Of a DNA stretch of 64,000 nt, positions 1 through 8,859 are shown one piece after another. This stretch comes from Pseudomonadota bacterium. Its GTDB lineage: Bacteria; Pseudomonadota; Gammaproteobacteria; Burkholderiales; Burkholderiaceae_C. Each line of letters begins with the position of its first letter. Position 1 is the first letter of the stretch. The notes beneath the pieces were generated by a model. It was not told the DNA's origin and ran no database searches. It worked only from the letters and a program-made list of their open reading frames with translations. The DNA lies in contig JAJZVU010000018.1 in assembly GCA_021845505.1 (NCBI GenBank), forward strand, positions 1-64,000. The letters run 5' to 3'. The translations under genes and the position numbers were made by a program.

Positions 1-70
<70 letters not shown>

Positions 71-138
71 GGGGGGCGCGCCGGTGGCCGAAGGCCCGCG
101 GCCGGCATCGCGCCGGCGCGGGCCGCCGCCGGGGGCGT

Positions 139-1095
139 TCAGCGGGCTGCCGGAGCGCCCGAGGGGCCCGCGAGCGGAGCGGCGCCGGGCTTCGGCCCGG
201 CCTTCCAGACCGCCATCGCCGACGCGACCAGCCCGGCGGCCTGGCCGAGGTCGTTGGGGACGACCAGCGTGGTGCTCTTCTGTGCGAGCTGGGCGTAGGC
301 CTGCAGCGCCTGCTGCGCGACCTTGAGCTGCACCGCCTCGGCTCCGCCGGGCTTGCCCACCGCGTCGGCGACCAGCTCGATGGCCTTCGCGGTGGCCGCG
401 GCCACCGCCTCGATCGCCGCGGCCTCGCCCTGCGCGCGGTTGATCGCCGCCTGGCGTTCACCCTCGGAGCGTTCGATCGCCGCCTGGCGCTCGCCCTCGG
501 CCTGGTTGATCTGCTGCTGGCGGGTGCCCTCGGAGGTCGCGATCACCGCGCGCTTTTCGCGCTCGGCGGTGATCTGGCGCTGCATGGCGTGCAGGATCTC
601 GGCGGGCGGGGTGAGGTCCTTGATCTCGTAGCGCAGCACCTTGACCCCCCAGTTGGTCGCCGCCTCGTCCAGCGCCGACACGACGCTGTGGTTGATGAAG
701 TCGCGCTCCTCGAAGGTCTTGTCCAGCTCCAGCCTGCCGATCACCGAGCGCAGCGTGGTCTGCGCCAGCTGGGAGATCGCCACCACGTAGTTCGACGAGC
801 CGTAGCTGGCTCGCATCGGGTCGGTGACCTGGAAGTACAGGATGCCGTCGACGGTCAGCTGGGTGTTGTCGCGGGTGATGCACACCTGGCTGGCGATGTC
901 CATCGGCACCTCCTTGAGCATGTGGCGGTAGGCCACGCGCTCGATCAGCGGCACGATGAGGTTGAGCCCCGGGGCCAGCGTGCGGTCGTACTTGCCCAGG
1001 CGCTCGACCACCCAGGCGTGCTGCTGGGGCACCACCTTGACCCCGCGCACGATGATGATCACGGCGATCACGGCAAGGATGAGGGCGAGTTCCAT
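139..1095 (-). CDS. qmcA: SPFH/stomatin-family membrane protein (QmcA-like)
   Basis: A 318-residue SPFH (band 7/prohibitin) protein. The N-terminal hydrophobic segment (about residues 2-18) anchors it in the inner membrane. The SPFH domain follows (about 20-180, including GLNLIVPLIERV and LDKTFEERDFIN). A helical coiled-coil stretch has repeated EGERQAAI-type units (about 195-230), and the tail is Ala/Gly/Pro rich. Family members form large oligomeric rings in membrane microdomains and influence membrane protease activity; the exact client is unknown. It lies 22 bp downstream of the NfeD gene, the usual partner, so the two are probably one transcript. I chose ATG at 1095 because a GGAG lies about 6 nt upstream; GTG at 1098 is the alternative. 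Confidence 0.9.
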   Translation of the reverse strand: MELALILAVIAVIIIVRGVKVVPQQHAWVVERLGKYDRTLAPGLNLIVPLIERVAYRHMLKEVPMDIASQVCITRDNTQLTVDGILYFQVTDPMRASYGSSNYVVAISQLAQTTLRSVIGRLELDKTFEERDFINHSVVSALDEAATNWGVKVLRYEIKDLTPPAEILHAMQRQITAEREKRAVIATSEGTRQQQINQAEGERQAAIERSEGERQAAINRAQGEAAAIEAVAAATAKAIELVADAVGKPGGAEAVQLKVAQQALQAYAQLAQKSTTLVVPNDLGQAAGLVASAMAVWKAGPKPGAAPLAGPSGAPAAR

Positions 1096-1117
1096 CACGG
1101 GCTCCAGGTTGCGCCGG

Positions 1118-1564
1118 CTACGGGTGGGCCGGCGGGTGGGGGTCGACTTCGTCGAGCACCAGGGTGTTGGCGTCGACCGCGGCGATGCGAAAACGCCCCG
1201 GCAGCGCGCGGCCGTGGCCCAGCCGGGCCTGCCACTCGGTGCCGCGCCAGCGCACCCGCGTCGAGGTCGCCGCGTCCCAGCGCGCGACTTCGAGCACCGA
1301 GCCGATGTCCAGGTTGATGTCGCGGTTGGTCTGGGTGCTGCGCCGCGGCCTGCGCCTGCGCTGCAGGTACAGCGCGCCCACCAGCGCGATCGCCAGCACC
1401 GCGGCCACGCTCCACTGCAGCGCGGAATCGAGCCCGAGGTGGGCGGCCAGCGCGCCGGCGGCCGCTCCGACCGCCAGCATCAGCAGGTAGAAGCTGCCGC
1501 TGCCCAGTTCGAGGGCCACCAGCACCGCGGCGGCGATCCACCATTGCAACGGGGTATGGAGCAT
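1118..1564 (-). CDS. NfeD family membrane protein
   Basis: A 148-residue protein with two or three hydrophobic segments in the first 66 residues, a very basic patch (RRRRPRR) marking the cytoplasmic side, and a C-terminal beta-rich domain (about 80-145) expected to be the OB fold of NfeD proteins. NfeD proteins are encoded next to SPFH/stomatin proteins, as here, and are thought to help organise or stabilise that complex. The start is placed at the ATG directly before the first hydrophobic helix (MLHTPLQWW). An in-frame extension of 31 residues upstream is Arg/Ala rich and looks non-coding. A TATGAT hexamer on the same strand at 1595-1600 could be the -10 box of this two-gene operon. Confidence 0.85.
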   Translation of the reverse strand: MLHTPLQWWIAAAVLVALELGSGSFYLLMLAVGAAAGALAAHLGLDSALQWSVAAVLAIALVGALYLQRRRRPRRSTQTNRDINLDIGSVLEVARWDAATSTRVRWRGTEWQARLGHGRALPGRFRIAAVDANTLVLDEVDPHPPAHP

Positions 1565-1758
1565 GCGGCGGGTCCGGCAAGTCGCGATGCCTCGATCATA
1601 AGGACGAAAGGCCGTCTTGCGCGCCGCGCTGCGCGCGGCGTTGACCCAAGCCAGCAAAGCGGTGCCGCGCCGCCGGGCGGCCGGCTGCCGTCGCGGCGTC
1701 GCTGCTCTACACTTCGCGCAACGCCCGGTGGCGGGCCCTGGCCGGGTGGCGCAAGACC

Positions 1759-4026
1759 ATGCGATTCAGCTTTCCGATTGTCATCATCGACGAGGACTTC
1801 CGCTCCGAGAACAACTCGGGGCTGGGAATCCGCGCGCTGGCCGCGGCCATCGAGGCCGAGGGCAGCCAGGTGCTGGGGGTGACCAGTTTCGGCGATCTCT
1901 CCAGCTTCGCCCAGCAGCAGTCGCGCGCCAGCGCGTTCATCCTGTCGATCGACGACGAGGAGTTCGCCAGCGTGGCCGCCGGCGAGGAGGCTCCGGTGGT
2001 GGCCACGCTGCGGCAGTTCATCGGCGAGATCCGCTTCCGCAACGCGGAGATCCCGATCTACCTGTACGGCGAGACGCGCACCTCGCGCCACATCCCCAAC
2101 GACATCCTTCGGGAACTCCACGGCTTCATCCACATGTTCGAGGACACGCCGGAGTTCGTCGCCAGGCACATCATCCGCGAGGCCAGGGCCTACCTGGACT
2201 CGCTGGCGCCGCCGTTCTTCCGCGCGCTGGTCGGCTACGCGGCCGACGGCTCGTACTCCTGGCACTGCCCCGGGCATTCGGGAGGGGTGGCCTTCCTGAA
2301 GAGCCCGGTGGGTCAGATGTTCCACCAGTTCTTCGGCGAGAACCTTCTGCGCGCCGATGTGTGCAACGCGGTCGACGAACTCGGCCAGCTGCTCGACCAC
2401 ACCGGGCCGGTCGCGGCCTCGGAGCGCAACGCGGCGCGGATCTTCCACGCCGACCACCTGTTCTTCGTCACCAACGGAACGTCGACCTCGAACAAGATGG
2501 TCTGGCACTCGACCGTGGCCCCCGGCGACGTGGTGGTGGTCGACCGCAACTGCCACAAGAGCGTGCTGCACGCCATCATCATGACCGGCGCGCTGCCGGT
2601 GTTCCTGACGCCGACCCGCAACCACTACGGAATCATCGGCCCGATCGCCCGCGAGGAATTCCTGCCCGAGAACATCGAGCGCAAGATCGCCGCCAACCCG
2701 CTGACCGCCCACCTGGCCGGCAAGGTCAAGCCGCGGGTGCTGACCATCACCCAGTCGACCTACGACGGCGTGCTGTACAACGTCGACACCATCAAGCAGA
2801 TGCTCGACGGCTACATCGACACCCTGCATTTCGACGAGGCGTGGCTGCCGCACGCGAGCTTCCACCCCTTCTACGCCGGAATGCACGCCATCGGCGAGGG
2901 CAGGCCGCGCACCCGCGAGGCCATGGTGTTCTCCACCCAGTCGACCCACAAGCTGCTGGCCGGACTCAGCCAGGCCTCGCAGATCCTGGTGCAGGACTCG
3001 CAGACCCGCAGCCTCGACCGCCCGCGCTTCAACGAGGCCTACCTGATGCATTCGTCGACTTCGCCGCAGTACGCGATCATCGCGTCCTGCGACGTCGCGG
3101 CGGCGATGATGGAGCCGCCCGGCGGCACCGCGCTGGTCGAGGAGAGCATCGTCGAGGCGCTGAACTTCCGCCGCGCGATGCGCAAGGTGGCCGAGGAGTT
3201 CGGCCACGACTGGTGGTTCACCGTGTGGGGGCCGCAGCAGGAGCTCGCCCCCGAGGGAATCGGCGCGCGCGAGGACTGGCTGCTGGGCAGCGGCCAGGAC
3301 TGGCACGGCTTCGGCGACCTGGCGCCGGGCTTCAACCTGCTCGACCCGATCAAGGCGACGGTGATCACCCCGGGTCTGGACCTGCAGGGCCAGTTCGCGC
3401 CCACCGGCATCCCGGCCGCGGTGGTCACCCGCTACCTCGCCGAACACGGGGTGATCGTCGAGAAGACCGGGCTCTACAGCTTTTTCATCATGTTCACCAT
3501 CGGCATCACCAAGGGCCGCTGGAACACCCTGCTGACCGCTCTGCAGCAGTTCAAGGACGACTACGACCGCAATCAGCCGCTGTGGCGCATCCTGCCCGAG
3601 TTCATCGCCCAGCACCCGGACTACGAAAGGGTGGGGCTGCGCGACCTGTGCCAGCGCATCCACTCGGCCTACGAGGCCAGCGACGTGGCGCGGCTGACCA
3701 CCGAGATGTACCTGTCGAACCTGCAGCCGGCGATGACCCCGGCCGAGGCGTATTCGCGCATGGCCCACCGCGACACCGAGCGGGTGGAAATCGACCAGCT
3801 CGAGGGGCGCATCACCACCGCGCTGCTGACCCCCTACCCGCCGGGCATCCCGCTGCTCATCCCGGGCGAGCGCTTCAATTCGAAGATCGTGCGCTACCTT
3901 CAGTTCGCCCGCGATTTCAACCGCCGCTTCCCGGGTTTCGCGACCGACATCCACGGGCTGATCGAAGAGCCCGACGACAGCGGACGCACCCGCTACTACA
4001 TCGACTGCGTGCGCGGGCCCCAGTGA
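1759..4026 (+). CDS. Orn/Lys/Arg decarboxylase (PLP, fold type I)
   Basis: A 755-residue biodegradative-type basic amino-acid decarboxylase. The N-terminal response-regulator-like wing domain (about 1-130) starts IVIIDEDF. The large PLP domain contains GHSGG near residue 175 and the Schiff-base lysine K398 in the STHK motif. The C-terminal domain ends with TRYYIDCV. Length and domain order match the inducible lysine, arginine and ornithine decarboxylases, which convert the amino acid to its polyamine or agmatine plus CO2. Which substrate is used cannot be read safely from motifs. The gene stands alone, divergent from the NfeD operon. A TACACT at 1708-1713 is a weak -10 candidate. No antiporter gene is adjacent, so an acid-resistance role is not supported by context. 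Confidence 0.9.
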   Translation: MRFSFPIVIIDEDFRSENNSGLGIRALAAAIEAEGSQVLGVTSFGDLSSFAQQQSRASAFILSIDDEEFASVAAGEEAPVVATLRQFIGEIRFRNAEIPIYLYGETRTSRHIPNDILRELHGFIHMFEDTPEFVARHIIREARAYLDSLAPPFFRALVGYAADGSYSWHCPGHSGGVAFLKSPVGQMFHQFFGENLLRADVCNAVDELGQLLDHTGPVAASERNAARIFHADHLFFVTNGTSTSNKMVWHSTVAPGDVVVVDRNCHKSVLHAIIMTGALPVFLTPTRNHYGIIGPIAREEFLPENIERKIAANPLTAHLAGKVKPRVLTITQSTYDGVLYNVDTIKQMLDGYIDTLHFDEAWLPHASFHPFYAGMHAIGEGRPRTREAMVFSTQSTHKLLAGLSQASQILVQDSQTRSLDRPRFNEAYLMHSSTSPQYAIIASCDVAAAMMEPPGGTALVEESIVEALNFRRAMRKVAEEFGHDWWFTVWGPQQELAPEGIGAREDWLLGSGQDWHGFGDLAPGFNLLDPIKATVITPGLDLQGQFAPTGIPAAVVTRYLAEHGVIVEKTGLYSFFIMFTIGITKGRWNTLLTALQQFKDDYDRNQPLWRILPEFIAQHPDYERVGLRDLCQRIHSAYEASDVARLTTEMYLSNLQPAMTPAEAYSRMAHRDTERVEIDQLEGRITTALLTPYPPGIPLLIPGERFNSKIVRYLQFARDFNRRFPGFATDIHGLIEEPDDSGRTRYYIDCVRGPQ

Positions 4027-4044
4027 GCGTGCGGCGTCGCGCGC

Positions 4045-4317
4045 TCAGCGGCGGCGCCTGCGGTACTGCTCGAACAGCCGCTGCTGTTCGCGCGGCGGCA
4101 GCCTGCGGTAGCGCTGCTGTTCGCGCAGGATGGCCTGGCGGCGCTGCTGCGGCAGGTTGTCCCAGCGCTGCAGCCGCTGCTGCCAGTGCGGGCCGCCGGG
4201 GTTGCCGCGCGGCACCTGGGCGCGCGCGGCGCCGCCGGCCAGCCACAGCGCGCAGGCCAGCGCCAGCCAGGCCGCGGCGCGCGCCGGCGCGCGCCGCCCC
4301 TCAGGCCGTGCCGTCAT
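4045..4317 (-). CDS. DUF3106-like small periplasmic protein
   Basis: A 90-residue protein with an N-terminal signal peptide (hydrophobic core about residues 15-30, Ala-x-Ala cleavage near 33). The mature part is short and full of Gln and Arg, with WQQRLQRWDNLPQQRRQ and an Arg-rich end. This pattern (repeated W and L/P-x-x-x-R-Q blocks) fits the DUF3106 family, of unknown function. It overlaps the upstream gene by 17 bp and so is co-translated with the sigma factor/DUF3619 pair. In Burkholderiales this trio recurs, which supports the call more than sequence alone. The extreme C-terminal RRRRR makes nucleic-acid or LPS contact conceivable, but that is a guess. Confidence 0.7.
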   Translation of the reverse strand: MTARPEGRRAPARAAAWLALACALWLAGGAARAQVPRGNPGGPHWQQRLQRWDNLPQQRRQAILREQQRYRRLPPREQQRLFEQYRRRRR

Positions 4318-4771
4318 GACCTGCTCCGCGCTGCAGCGCCTGCGGGTGGGCCGCCAGCCATTCGTAGAAGTCCAGGTTCTGCACCGCGTCGGCGAGCTGG
4401 GGGTTGGCCGCCGCCGGACGCGCCGCCAGCGTGGCCGCAGGGCCGCGGCTGGCCGCGAGCAGGTGGGGCAGCAGCCCGAATCCCAGCCCCGCCAGCGTGG
4501 CGACGCTGCCGGCAGCGGCCAGCACGCGCGGCCAGCGCAGCCGGCGAGGCGCCGCGCGCGCGGCGCGGCGCGCCGCCAGCCGCGGCAGTTCGTGCAGCGA
4601 GCGCGCCAGTTCGCGCCCGTAGCGCGCCTGCGCGGCCAGCGCGGGGTCGGCCGCGCAGGCGGCCTCGAACTCGCGCGCCTGCGCGGCGTCCAGGCAGCCT
4701 GCGCGCCAGAGGTCGGCCCACGACCGCGGGTCGGCGGCCGCGGGGCCTGGGGAGGGGGTTTCAGCTTGCAT
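4301..4771 (-). CDS. DUF3619-like membrane protein, possible anti-sigma factor
   Basis: A 156-residue protein. It has a soluble acidic N-terminal part (about 1-75), one transmembrane helix (about 83-103, VLAAAGSVATLAGLGFGLLPHLL) and a short outer part containing NLDFYEWLA, a signature I associate with the DUF3619 family next to ECF sigma genes. It overlaps the sigma gene by 11 bp (4761-4771) and the downstream DUF3106 gene by 17 bp, so all three are tightly coupled. Topology and position are those of a membrane anti-sigma factor, but no zinc HxxxCxxC motif is visible. The anti-sigma role is inference. Confidence 0.7.
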   Translation of the reverse strand: MQAETPSPGPAAADPRSWADLWRAGCLDAAQAREFEAACAADPALAAQARYGRELARSLHELPRLAARRAARAAPRRLRWPRVLAAAGSVATLAGLGFGLLPHLLAASRGPAATLAARPAAANPQLADAVQNLDFYEWLAAHPQALQRGAGHDGTA

Positions 4772-5378
4772 GTGCTTGGGCTCCAGCGAGCGGATTATCG
4801 CCTTGCAGCCAATCGCGCAACCGGGTCAGTGCCCGCAGGTGATGCGTCTTGACACTGCCTTCGCTGATGTTCATCGCCTTGGCGGTGTCGGCGATGGTCA
4901 GCTCCTCCATCTCGCGCAGCAGGAACACCTGGCGCTGCCGCGGGCTCAGGCGGGCCAGGGCGTCGGCGATGCGCGCCGCTTGCTGCAGGCCTTGCACCCG
5001 CTGCTCGGGCCCGGGCGACTCGTCGACCAGTTGTTCCCACGCGGCCTGCGCCGCGTCGTCGTCGTCGTCGGAGGAAAAGAAGAAGTCCAGCACCTTCTCC
5101 ACCTTGCGGCGGCGGTGCCAGTCGGTGATCCGATTGCGCAGGATGCCGTAGAACAGCGGCGGCCATTCCTGCTCCGGGCGCTCGGGGTAGTGGCGCACCA
5201 GGCGCTCCAGGCTGTCCTGCACCAGGTCGGCCGCGGCGTGGGTATTGCCCGAGGTTTCGAGCAGGGCCAGGCGCATCGCGCGACTGCGCACCTCCAGGCA
5301 GAAACGGTCGAGCGCGGGGCGGGCGGTCACGGCGTCGGTGGCACGGAGTCGTGGCTGGGCATAGGCGGTGCTGGACAT
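4761..5378 (-). CDS. ECF-type RNA polymerase sigma factor
   Basis: A 205-residue sigma-70 family factor of ECF architecture. Region 2 spans about 25-92 (DLVQDSLERLV, FYGILRNRITDWHRR) and region 4 about 140-192 (LSPRQRQVFLLREMEELTIADTA, helix-turn-helix about 160-183, ending SVKTHHLRALTRLRDWL). The linker is unusual in carrying five consecutive Asp (104-108) after a Phe-rich turn. It is first of a three-gene set with a membrane protein and a small exported protein, so it probably answers an envelope signal. Direct GTAACG repeats at 5470-5485, upstream of the gene, may be a regulatory site. Sub-group and regulon cannot be assigned from sequence. Confidence 0.9.
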   Translation of the reverse strand: MSSTAYAQPRLRATDAVTARPALDRFCLEVRSRAMRLALLETSGNTHAAADLVQDSLERLVRHYPERPEQEWPPLFYGILRNRITDWHRRRKVEKVLDFFFSSDDDDDAAQAAWEQLVDESPGPEQRVQGLQQAARIADALARLSPRQRQVFLLREMEELTIADTAKAMNISEGSVKTHHLRALTRLRDWLQGDNPLAGAQAHAS

Positions 5379-5469
5379 TTTGCTGCGCGGGTGGCGGTTT
5401 TGCTGGACGTGCCTGCCCCGCTCAACGCTGGGCTAACCGGCTTGCGCGACAGTCGGCGGGTGTTTTGTT

Positions 5470-5485
5470 GTAACGCTGCGTAACG
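5470..5485. promoter_or_regulatory. GTAACG direct repeat between sigma gene and dapC
   Basis: Two identical GTAACG hexamers start exactly 10 bp apart (5470-5475 and 5480-5485), one helical turn, in the 238-bp divergent region between the ECF sigma gene and dapC. This spacing suits a protein binding the same face of DNA. A TAGAAT at 5526-5531 is a plausible -10 box for dapC. No factor can be named. Confidence 0.3.
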
Positions 5486-5616
5486 GAAACCGGGCTGCCC
5501 GCCGAACCGGCCGTCCGGCAGTTCCTAGAATGGGCGGCTTGGCTGGCCGGCCGCCGCCGCCGCGCCGCAGTCCCGCGGTCTCCTTCTCCCGCAGTCTCGT
5601 TGCCCGCTCCGTTGCC

Positions 5617-6804
5617 GTGAACCCCTTGCTCGACCGCCTGCAGCCCTATCCCTTCGAGCGGCTGCGCGAACTGACCGCCGACCTGCGGCCCAACCCGGAG
5701 CTGCGGCCGATCAGCCTGGGCATCGGCGAACCGCGCCACCCGACCCCGGAGTTCATCCGCGGCGCGCTGGTCGAGCACCTCGACGGCCTGGCGCAGTACC
5801 CGGCCACCCTCGGCAGCCGGGCGTTGCGCGAGGCCTGCGCGGCCTGGGCGCTGCGCCGCCACGGCGTGGCGCTCGACCCGCAGACCCAGGTGCTGCCGGT
5901 CAACGGCTCGCGCGAGGCGCTGTTCGCGCTGGCGCAGACGGTGGTCGACCCCCGGCGCGACGCCGCGCTGGTGCTCAGCCCCAACCCCTTCTACCAGATC
6001 TACGAGGGCGCGGCGCTGCTGGCCGGCGCGCAGTGCGGCTATGTCGCCGCCGATGCGGCGCAGAATTTCCGGGTCGCCTGGGAGACGGTGAGCGACGCGC
6101 AGTGGCGGCGCACCCAGCTGGTCTATGTCTGCACCCCGGGCAACCCCACCGGGGCGGTGATGGGCCTGGAGGACTGGAAGCTGCTGTTCGAGCTCTCCGA
6201 CCGCCATGGCTTTGTCATCGCCAGCGACGAGTGCTATGGCGAGATCTGGTTCGGCGAGCAGCCGCCGCTGGGCGGCCTGCAGGCGGCGCGCCGACTCGGC
6301 CGCGATGACCTGCGCAACCTGGTGATGCTGACCTCGCTGTCCAAGCGCTCGAACGTGCCGGGGCTGCGCTCGGGCTTCGTCGCCGGCGACGCCGCGCTGC
6401 TGCGCGCCTTCCTGCTCTACCGCACCTACCACGGCAGCGCGATGGGGCCGGCGGTGCAGGCGGCCAGCGTGGCGGCGTGGAACGACGAGCGGCATGTCGA
6501 GCACAACCGCGCGCTCTACCGGGCGAAGTTCGAGCGCGTGCTGCCCATCCTGCAGCCGGTGCTGGACGTGCGGCTTCCCGATGCCGCGTTCTACCTGTGG
6601 GCGAAGACCCCGATCGACGACATCGCCTTCGCCCGCGGCCTGCTGCAAAACTACAATTGCACGGTTTTGCCGGGAAGCCTGCTGGCGCGCGACCAGCCCG
6701 GCGGCAACCCCGGCGCCGGCCGCGTGCGCCTGGCGCTGGTGGCGCAGCTCGACGAATGCGTCGAGGCCGCCGAGCGCATCGCCGCCTACGCCCGCGACCT
6801 GTGA
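5617..6804 (+). CDS. dapC: N-succinyldiaminopimelate aminotransferase DapC
   Basis: A 395-residue class I/II PLP aminotransferase. It converts N-succinyl-2-amino-6-ketopimelate and glutamate to N-succinyl-diaminopimelate in the succinylase branch of lysine and peptidoglycan-precursor synthesis. Visible features are the N-terminal [15 protein letters not shown], the substrate-loop NGSREALFA, the NPTG motif ([10 protein letters not shown]), and the PLP lysine K243 in SLSKRSN, followed by the phosphate-binding arginine (GLRSGF). The start is GTG 5617, matching family N-termini; an upstream ATG at 5530 would add 29 low-complexity residues and is rejected. dapD follows after 44 bp and dapE lies farther downstream, which makes DapC far more likely than another aminotransferase. 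Confidence 0.93.
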   Translation: MNPLLDRLQPYPFERLRELTADLRPNPELRPISLGIGEPRHPTPEFIRGALVEHLDGLAQYPATLGSRALREACAAWALRRHGVALDPQTQVLPVNGSREALFALAQTVVDPRRDAALVLSPNPFYQIYEGAALLAGAQCGYVAADAAQNFRVAWETVSDAQWRRTQLVYVCTPGNPTGAVMGLEDWKLLFELSDRHGFVIASDECYGEIWFGEQPPLGGLQAARRLGRDDLRNLVMLTSLSKRSNVPGLRSGFVAGDAALLRAFLLYRTYHGSAMGPAVQAASVAAWNDERHVEHNRALYRAKFERVLPILQPVLDVRLPDAAFYLWAKTPIDDIAFARGLLQNYNCTVLPGSLLARDQPGGNPGAGRVRLALVAQLDECVEAAERIAAYARDL

Positions 6805-6848
6805 CCCGGCTACCCGCCCACCCGACGCATCTACCCTGGAAACACCCC

Positions 6849-7670
6849 ATGAGCGAGTCCCTGCAGAGCATCATCGACCAGGCTTGGGAGAGCCGCGGCG
6901 AGTTCAGCCCCGATTCGGCGCCGCCCGAGGTGCGGCAGGCGGTGTCGCGGGTGCTCGCCGAGCTCAACTCCGGGCGCTTGCGGGTGGCCGAGAAGACCGC
7001 CGCCGGCTGGGTCACCCACCAGTGGGTGAAAAAGGCGGTGCTGCTGAGTTTCCGGCTGCACGACAACCAGCTGATGCGTTCGGGCGACCTGCACTTCTAC
7101 GACAAGGTGGAGACCAAGTTCAGCCGCCTGGGCGAGCAGGAGATGCGCGCCACCGGGGTGCGCGTGGTGCCGCCGGCGGTGGCCCGCCACGGCTGCTACC
7201 TGGCGCCCGGCGTGGTGCTGATGCCCAGCTATGTGAACGTCGGCGCCTATGTCGGCGAGGGCACGATGGTCGATACCTGGGCCACCGTCGGCTCGTGCGC
7301 GCAGATCGGCCGCAACGTCCACCTGTCGGGCGGGGTGGGGATCGGCGGGGTGCTCGAGCCGATCCAGGCCAACCCGACGATCATCGGCGACAACTGCTTC
7401 GTCGGCGCGCGCTCGGAAATCGTCGAGGGCGTGGTGGTCGAGGACCACTGCGTGATCTCCATGGGGGTGTACATCGGCCAGTCGACCCGCATCTACGACC
7501 GCGCCAGCGGCGAGGTGCTGTACGGCCGCGTCCCCGAGGGTTCGGTGGTCGTTCCGGGCAGCCTGCCGGCGCCCGACGGCAGCCACAGCCTGTACTGCGC
7601 GGTGATCGTCAAGCGCGTGGACGCCCAGACCCGCGCGAAGACCGCGCTCAACGAATTGCTGCGCACCTGA
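6849..7670 (+). CDS. dapD: Tetrahydrodipicolinate N-succinyltransferase DapD
   Basis: A 273-residue enzyme of the normal DapD length. It transfers succinyl from succinyl-CoA to tetrahydrodipicolinate, the step before DapC. The N-terminal helical domain (about 1-100, ending [12 protein letters not shown]) is followed by a left-handed beta-helix of hexapeptide repeats (about 105-240: [38 protein letters not shown]). It forms trimers in the cytoplasm. The start at 6849 gives [13 protein letters not shown], the family N-terminus. It sits directly between dapC and the PilT/U-type gene on the same strand. Confidence 0.96.
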   Translation: MSESLQSIIDQAWESRGEFSPDSAPPEVRQAVSRVLAELNSGRLRVAEKTAAGWVTHQWVKKAVLLSFRLHDNQLMRSGDLHFYDKVETKFSRLGEQEMRATGVRVVPPAVARHGCYLAPGVVLMPSYVNVGAYVGEGTMVDTWATVGSCAQIGRNVHLSGGVGIGGVLEPIQANPTIIGDNCFVGARSEIVEGVVVEDHCVISMGVYIGQSTRIYDRASGEVLYGRVPEGSVVVPGSLPAPDGSHSLYCAVIVKRVDAQTRAKTALNELLRT

Positions 7671-7704
7671 GGCGCGGCCCGGCGCCTGCCCCGCGGAGAA
7701 GCTC

Positions 7705-8859
7705 ATGTCGACCATGGAACGCCTGTTGCAGCTGATGGCCGAGAAGAAGGCCTCGGATCTGTACATCAGCGCCAACGCGCCGATCCTCATCCGTATCAAT
7801 GGCCGCTCGGTGCCGATCAACCGCCAGGTCATCGGCCCGGAGGACCCGGCGCGGCTGCTCGGCGAGATCGTCGGCGACGCGCGCATGAGCGAATTGCGCG
7901 AGCACGGCGAGCTGAACCTGGCGGTGACCCGGCCCGAGCTCGGCAGCTTCCGCCTGAGCGCCTTCCTGCAGCGCAGCACGGTGGCGCTGGTCGTGCGCTT
8001 CATCCCCGGCGACATCCCGCGGCTGGACAGCCTGAACCTGCCGCCGGTGCTGGCCGATCTGGTGATGCAGCGCTACGGCCTGATCCTGGTCGTCGGTTCC
8101 ACCGGATCGGGCAAGAGCACCACGCTGGCGGCGATGCTCGACCACCGCAACGCCAACCTGACCGGGCATATCCTGACCCTGGAAGAGCCGATCGAGTACG
8201 TGTTCCGCAACCAGAAGTCGATCGTCAACCAGCGCGAGGTGGGGATCGACGCCCACGACCTCGCGGTGGGGCTGAAGAACGCGCTGCGCCAGGCACCCGA
8301 CTGCATCATGATCGGCGAGATCCGCGACCGCGAGACCATGGCCGCGGCGCTGAACTACGCGTTGTCGGGCCACCTGTGCCTGGCCACGCTGCACGCGTCG
8401 AACAGCCACCAGGCGATCAACCGCATCCTCGGGCTGTTCCCGCTGGACATGCGGCCGTCGCTGTTGTCGGACCTGTCGGCCGGACTGCGGGCGATCGTCT
8501 CGCAGCGCCTGCTGGTGTCGGCGCAGGGCGGCCGGCTGCCCGCCACCGAGGTGCTGCTCAACACCCAGCTGATCGGCGAGCTCATCGCCAAGGGCGACCT
8601 GTCGGGGGTGCGCGAGGCGATGGACAAGTCGCTCGCCGAGGGCTCGCAGACCTTCGAGCAATGCCTGGCCGACATGGTGCGCGACGGCCGCGTGGCGCGC
8701 GACGAGGCGCTGGCCCACGCCGATTCGCCGACCAACCTGCTGTGGCGGCTGCAGAACGACTTCACCGCGCCGGCCGCGCCGGCGCAGGTGGCCGAGGCCG
8801 ACGAGCCGTCGTTCCGCGAGATCTCGCTCGACATGGGTGCGCAACTGGACCGGCGATGA
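7705..8859 (+). CDS. PilT/PilU-family type IVa pilus ATPase
   Basis: A 384-residue secretion-superfamily ATPase. The N-terminal PAS-like domain (about 1-100, [12 protein letters not shown]) is followed by Walker [10 protein letters not shown] (K137), an Asp/His box region, and Walker B with GEIRDRETM. The long tail resembles PilU (about 380 residues) rather than PilT (about 345). Such hexameric motors power pilus retraction at the inner membrane. No pilin or pilus-assembly gene is nearby. Instead it is wedged between dapD and dapE, and dapE starts in its stop codon (ATGA), so it is expressed with lysine biosynthesis genes. I left the symbol empty because PilT, PilU or a third paralogue cannot be separated here. 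Confidence 0.88.
   Translation: MSTMERLLQLMAEKKASDLYISANAPILIRINGRSVPINRQVIGPEDPARLLGEIVGDARMSELREHGELNLAVTRPELGSFRLSAFLQRSTVALVVRFIPGDIPRLDSLNLPPVLADLVMQRYGLILVVGSTGSGKSTTLAAMLDHRNANLTGHILTLEEPIEYVFRNQKSIVNQREVGIDAHDLAVGLKNALRQAPDCIMIGEIRDRETMAAALNYALSGHLCLATLHASNSHQAINRILGLFPLDMRPSLLSDLSAGLRAIVSQRLLVSAQGGRLPATEVLLNTQLIGELIAKGDLSGVREAMDKSLAEGSQTFEQCLADMVRDGRVARDEALAHADSPTNLLWRLQNDFTAPAAPAQVAEADEPSFREISLDMGAQLDRR

Noticed and set aside
1480-3954. 824-codon minus-strand frame opposite the decarboxylase
   Set aside because: Shadow of the decarboxylase, rich in His, Arg, Gly and Val from complementary third-position GC bias, with no domain.
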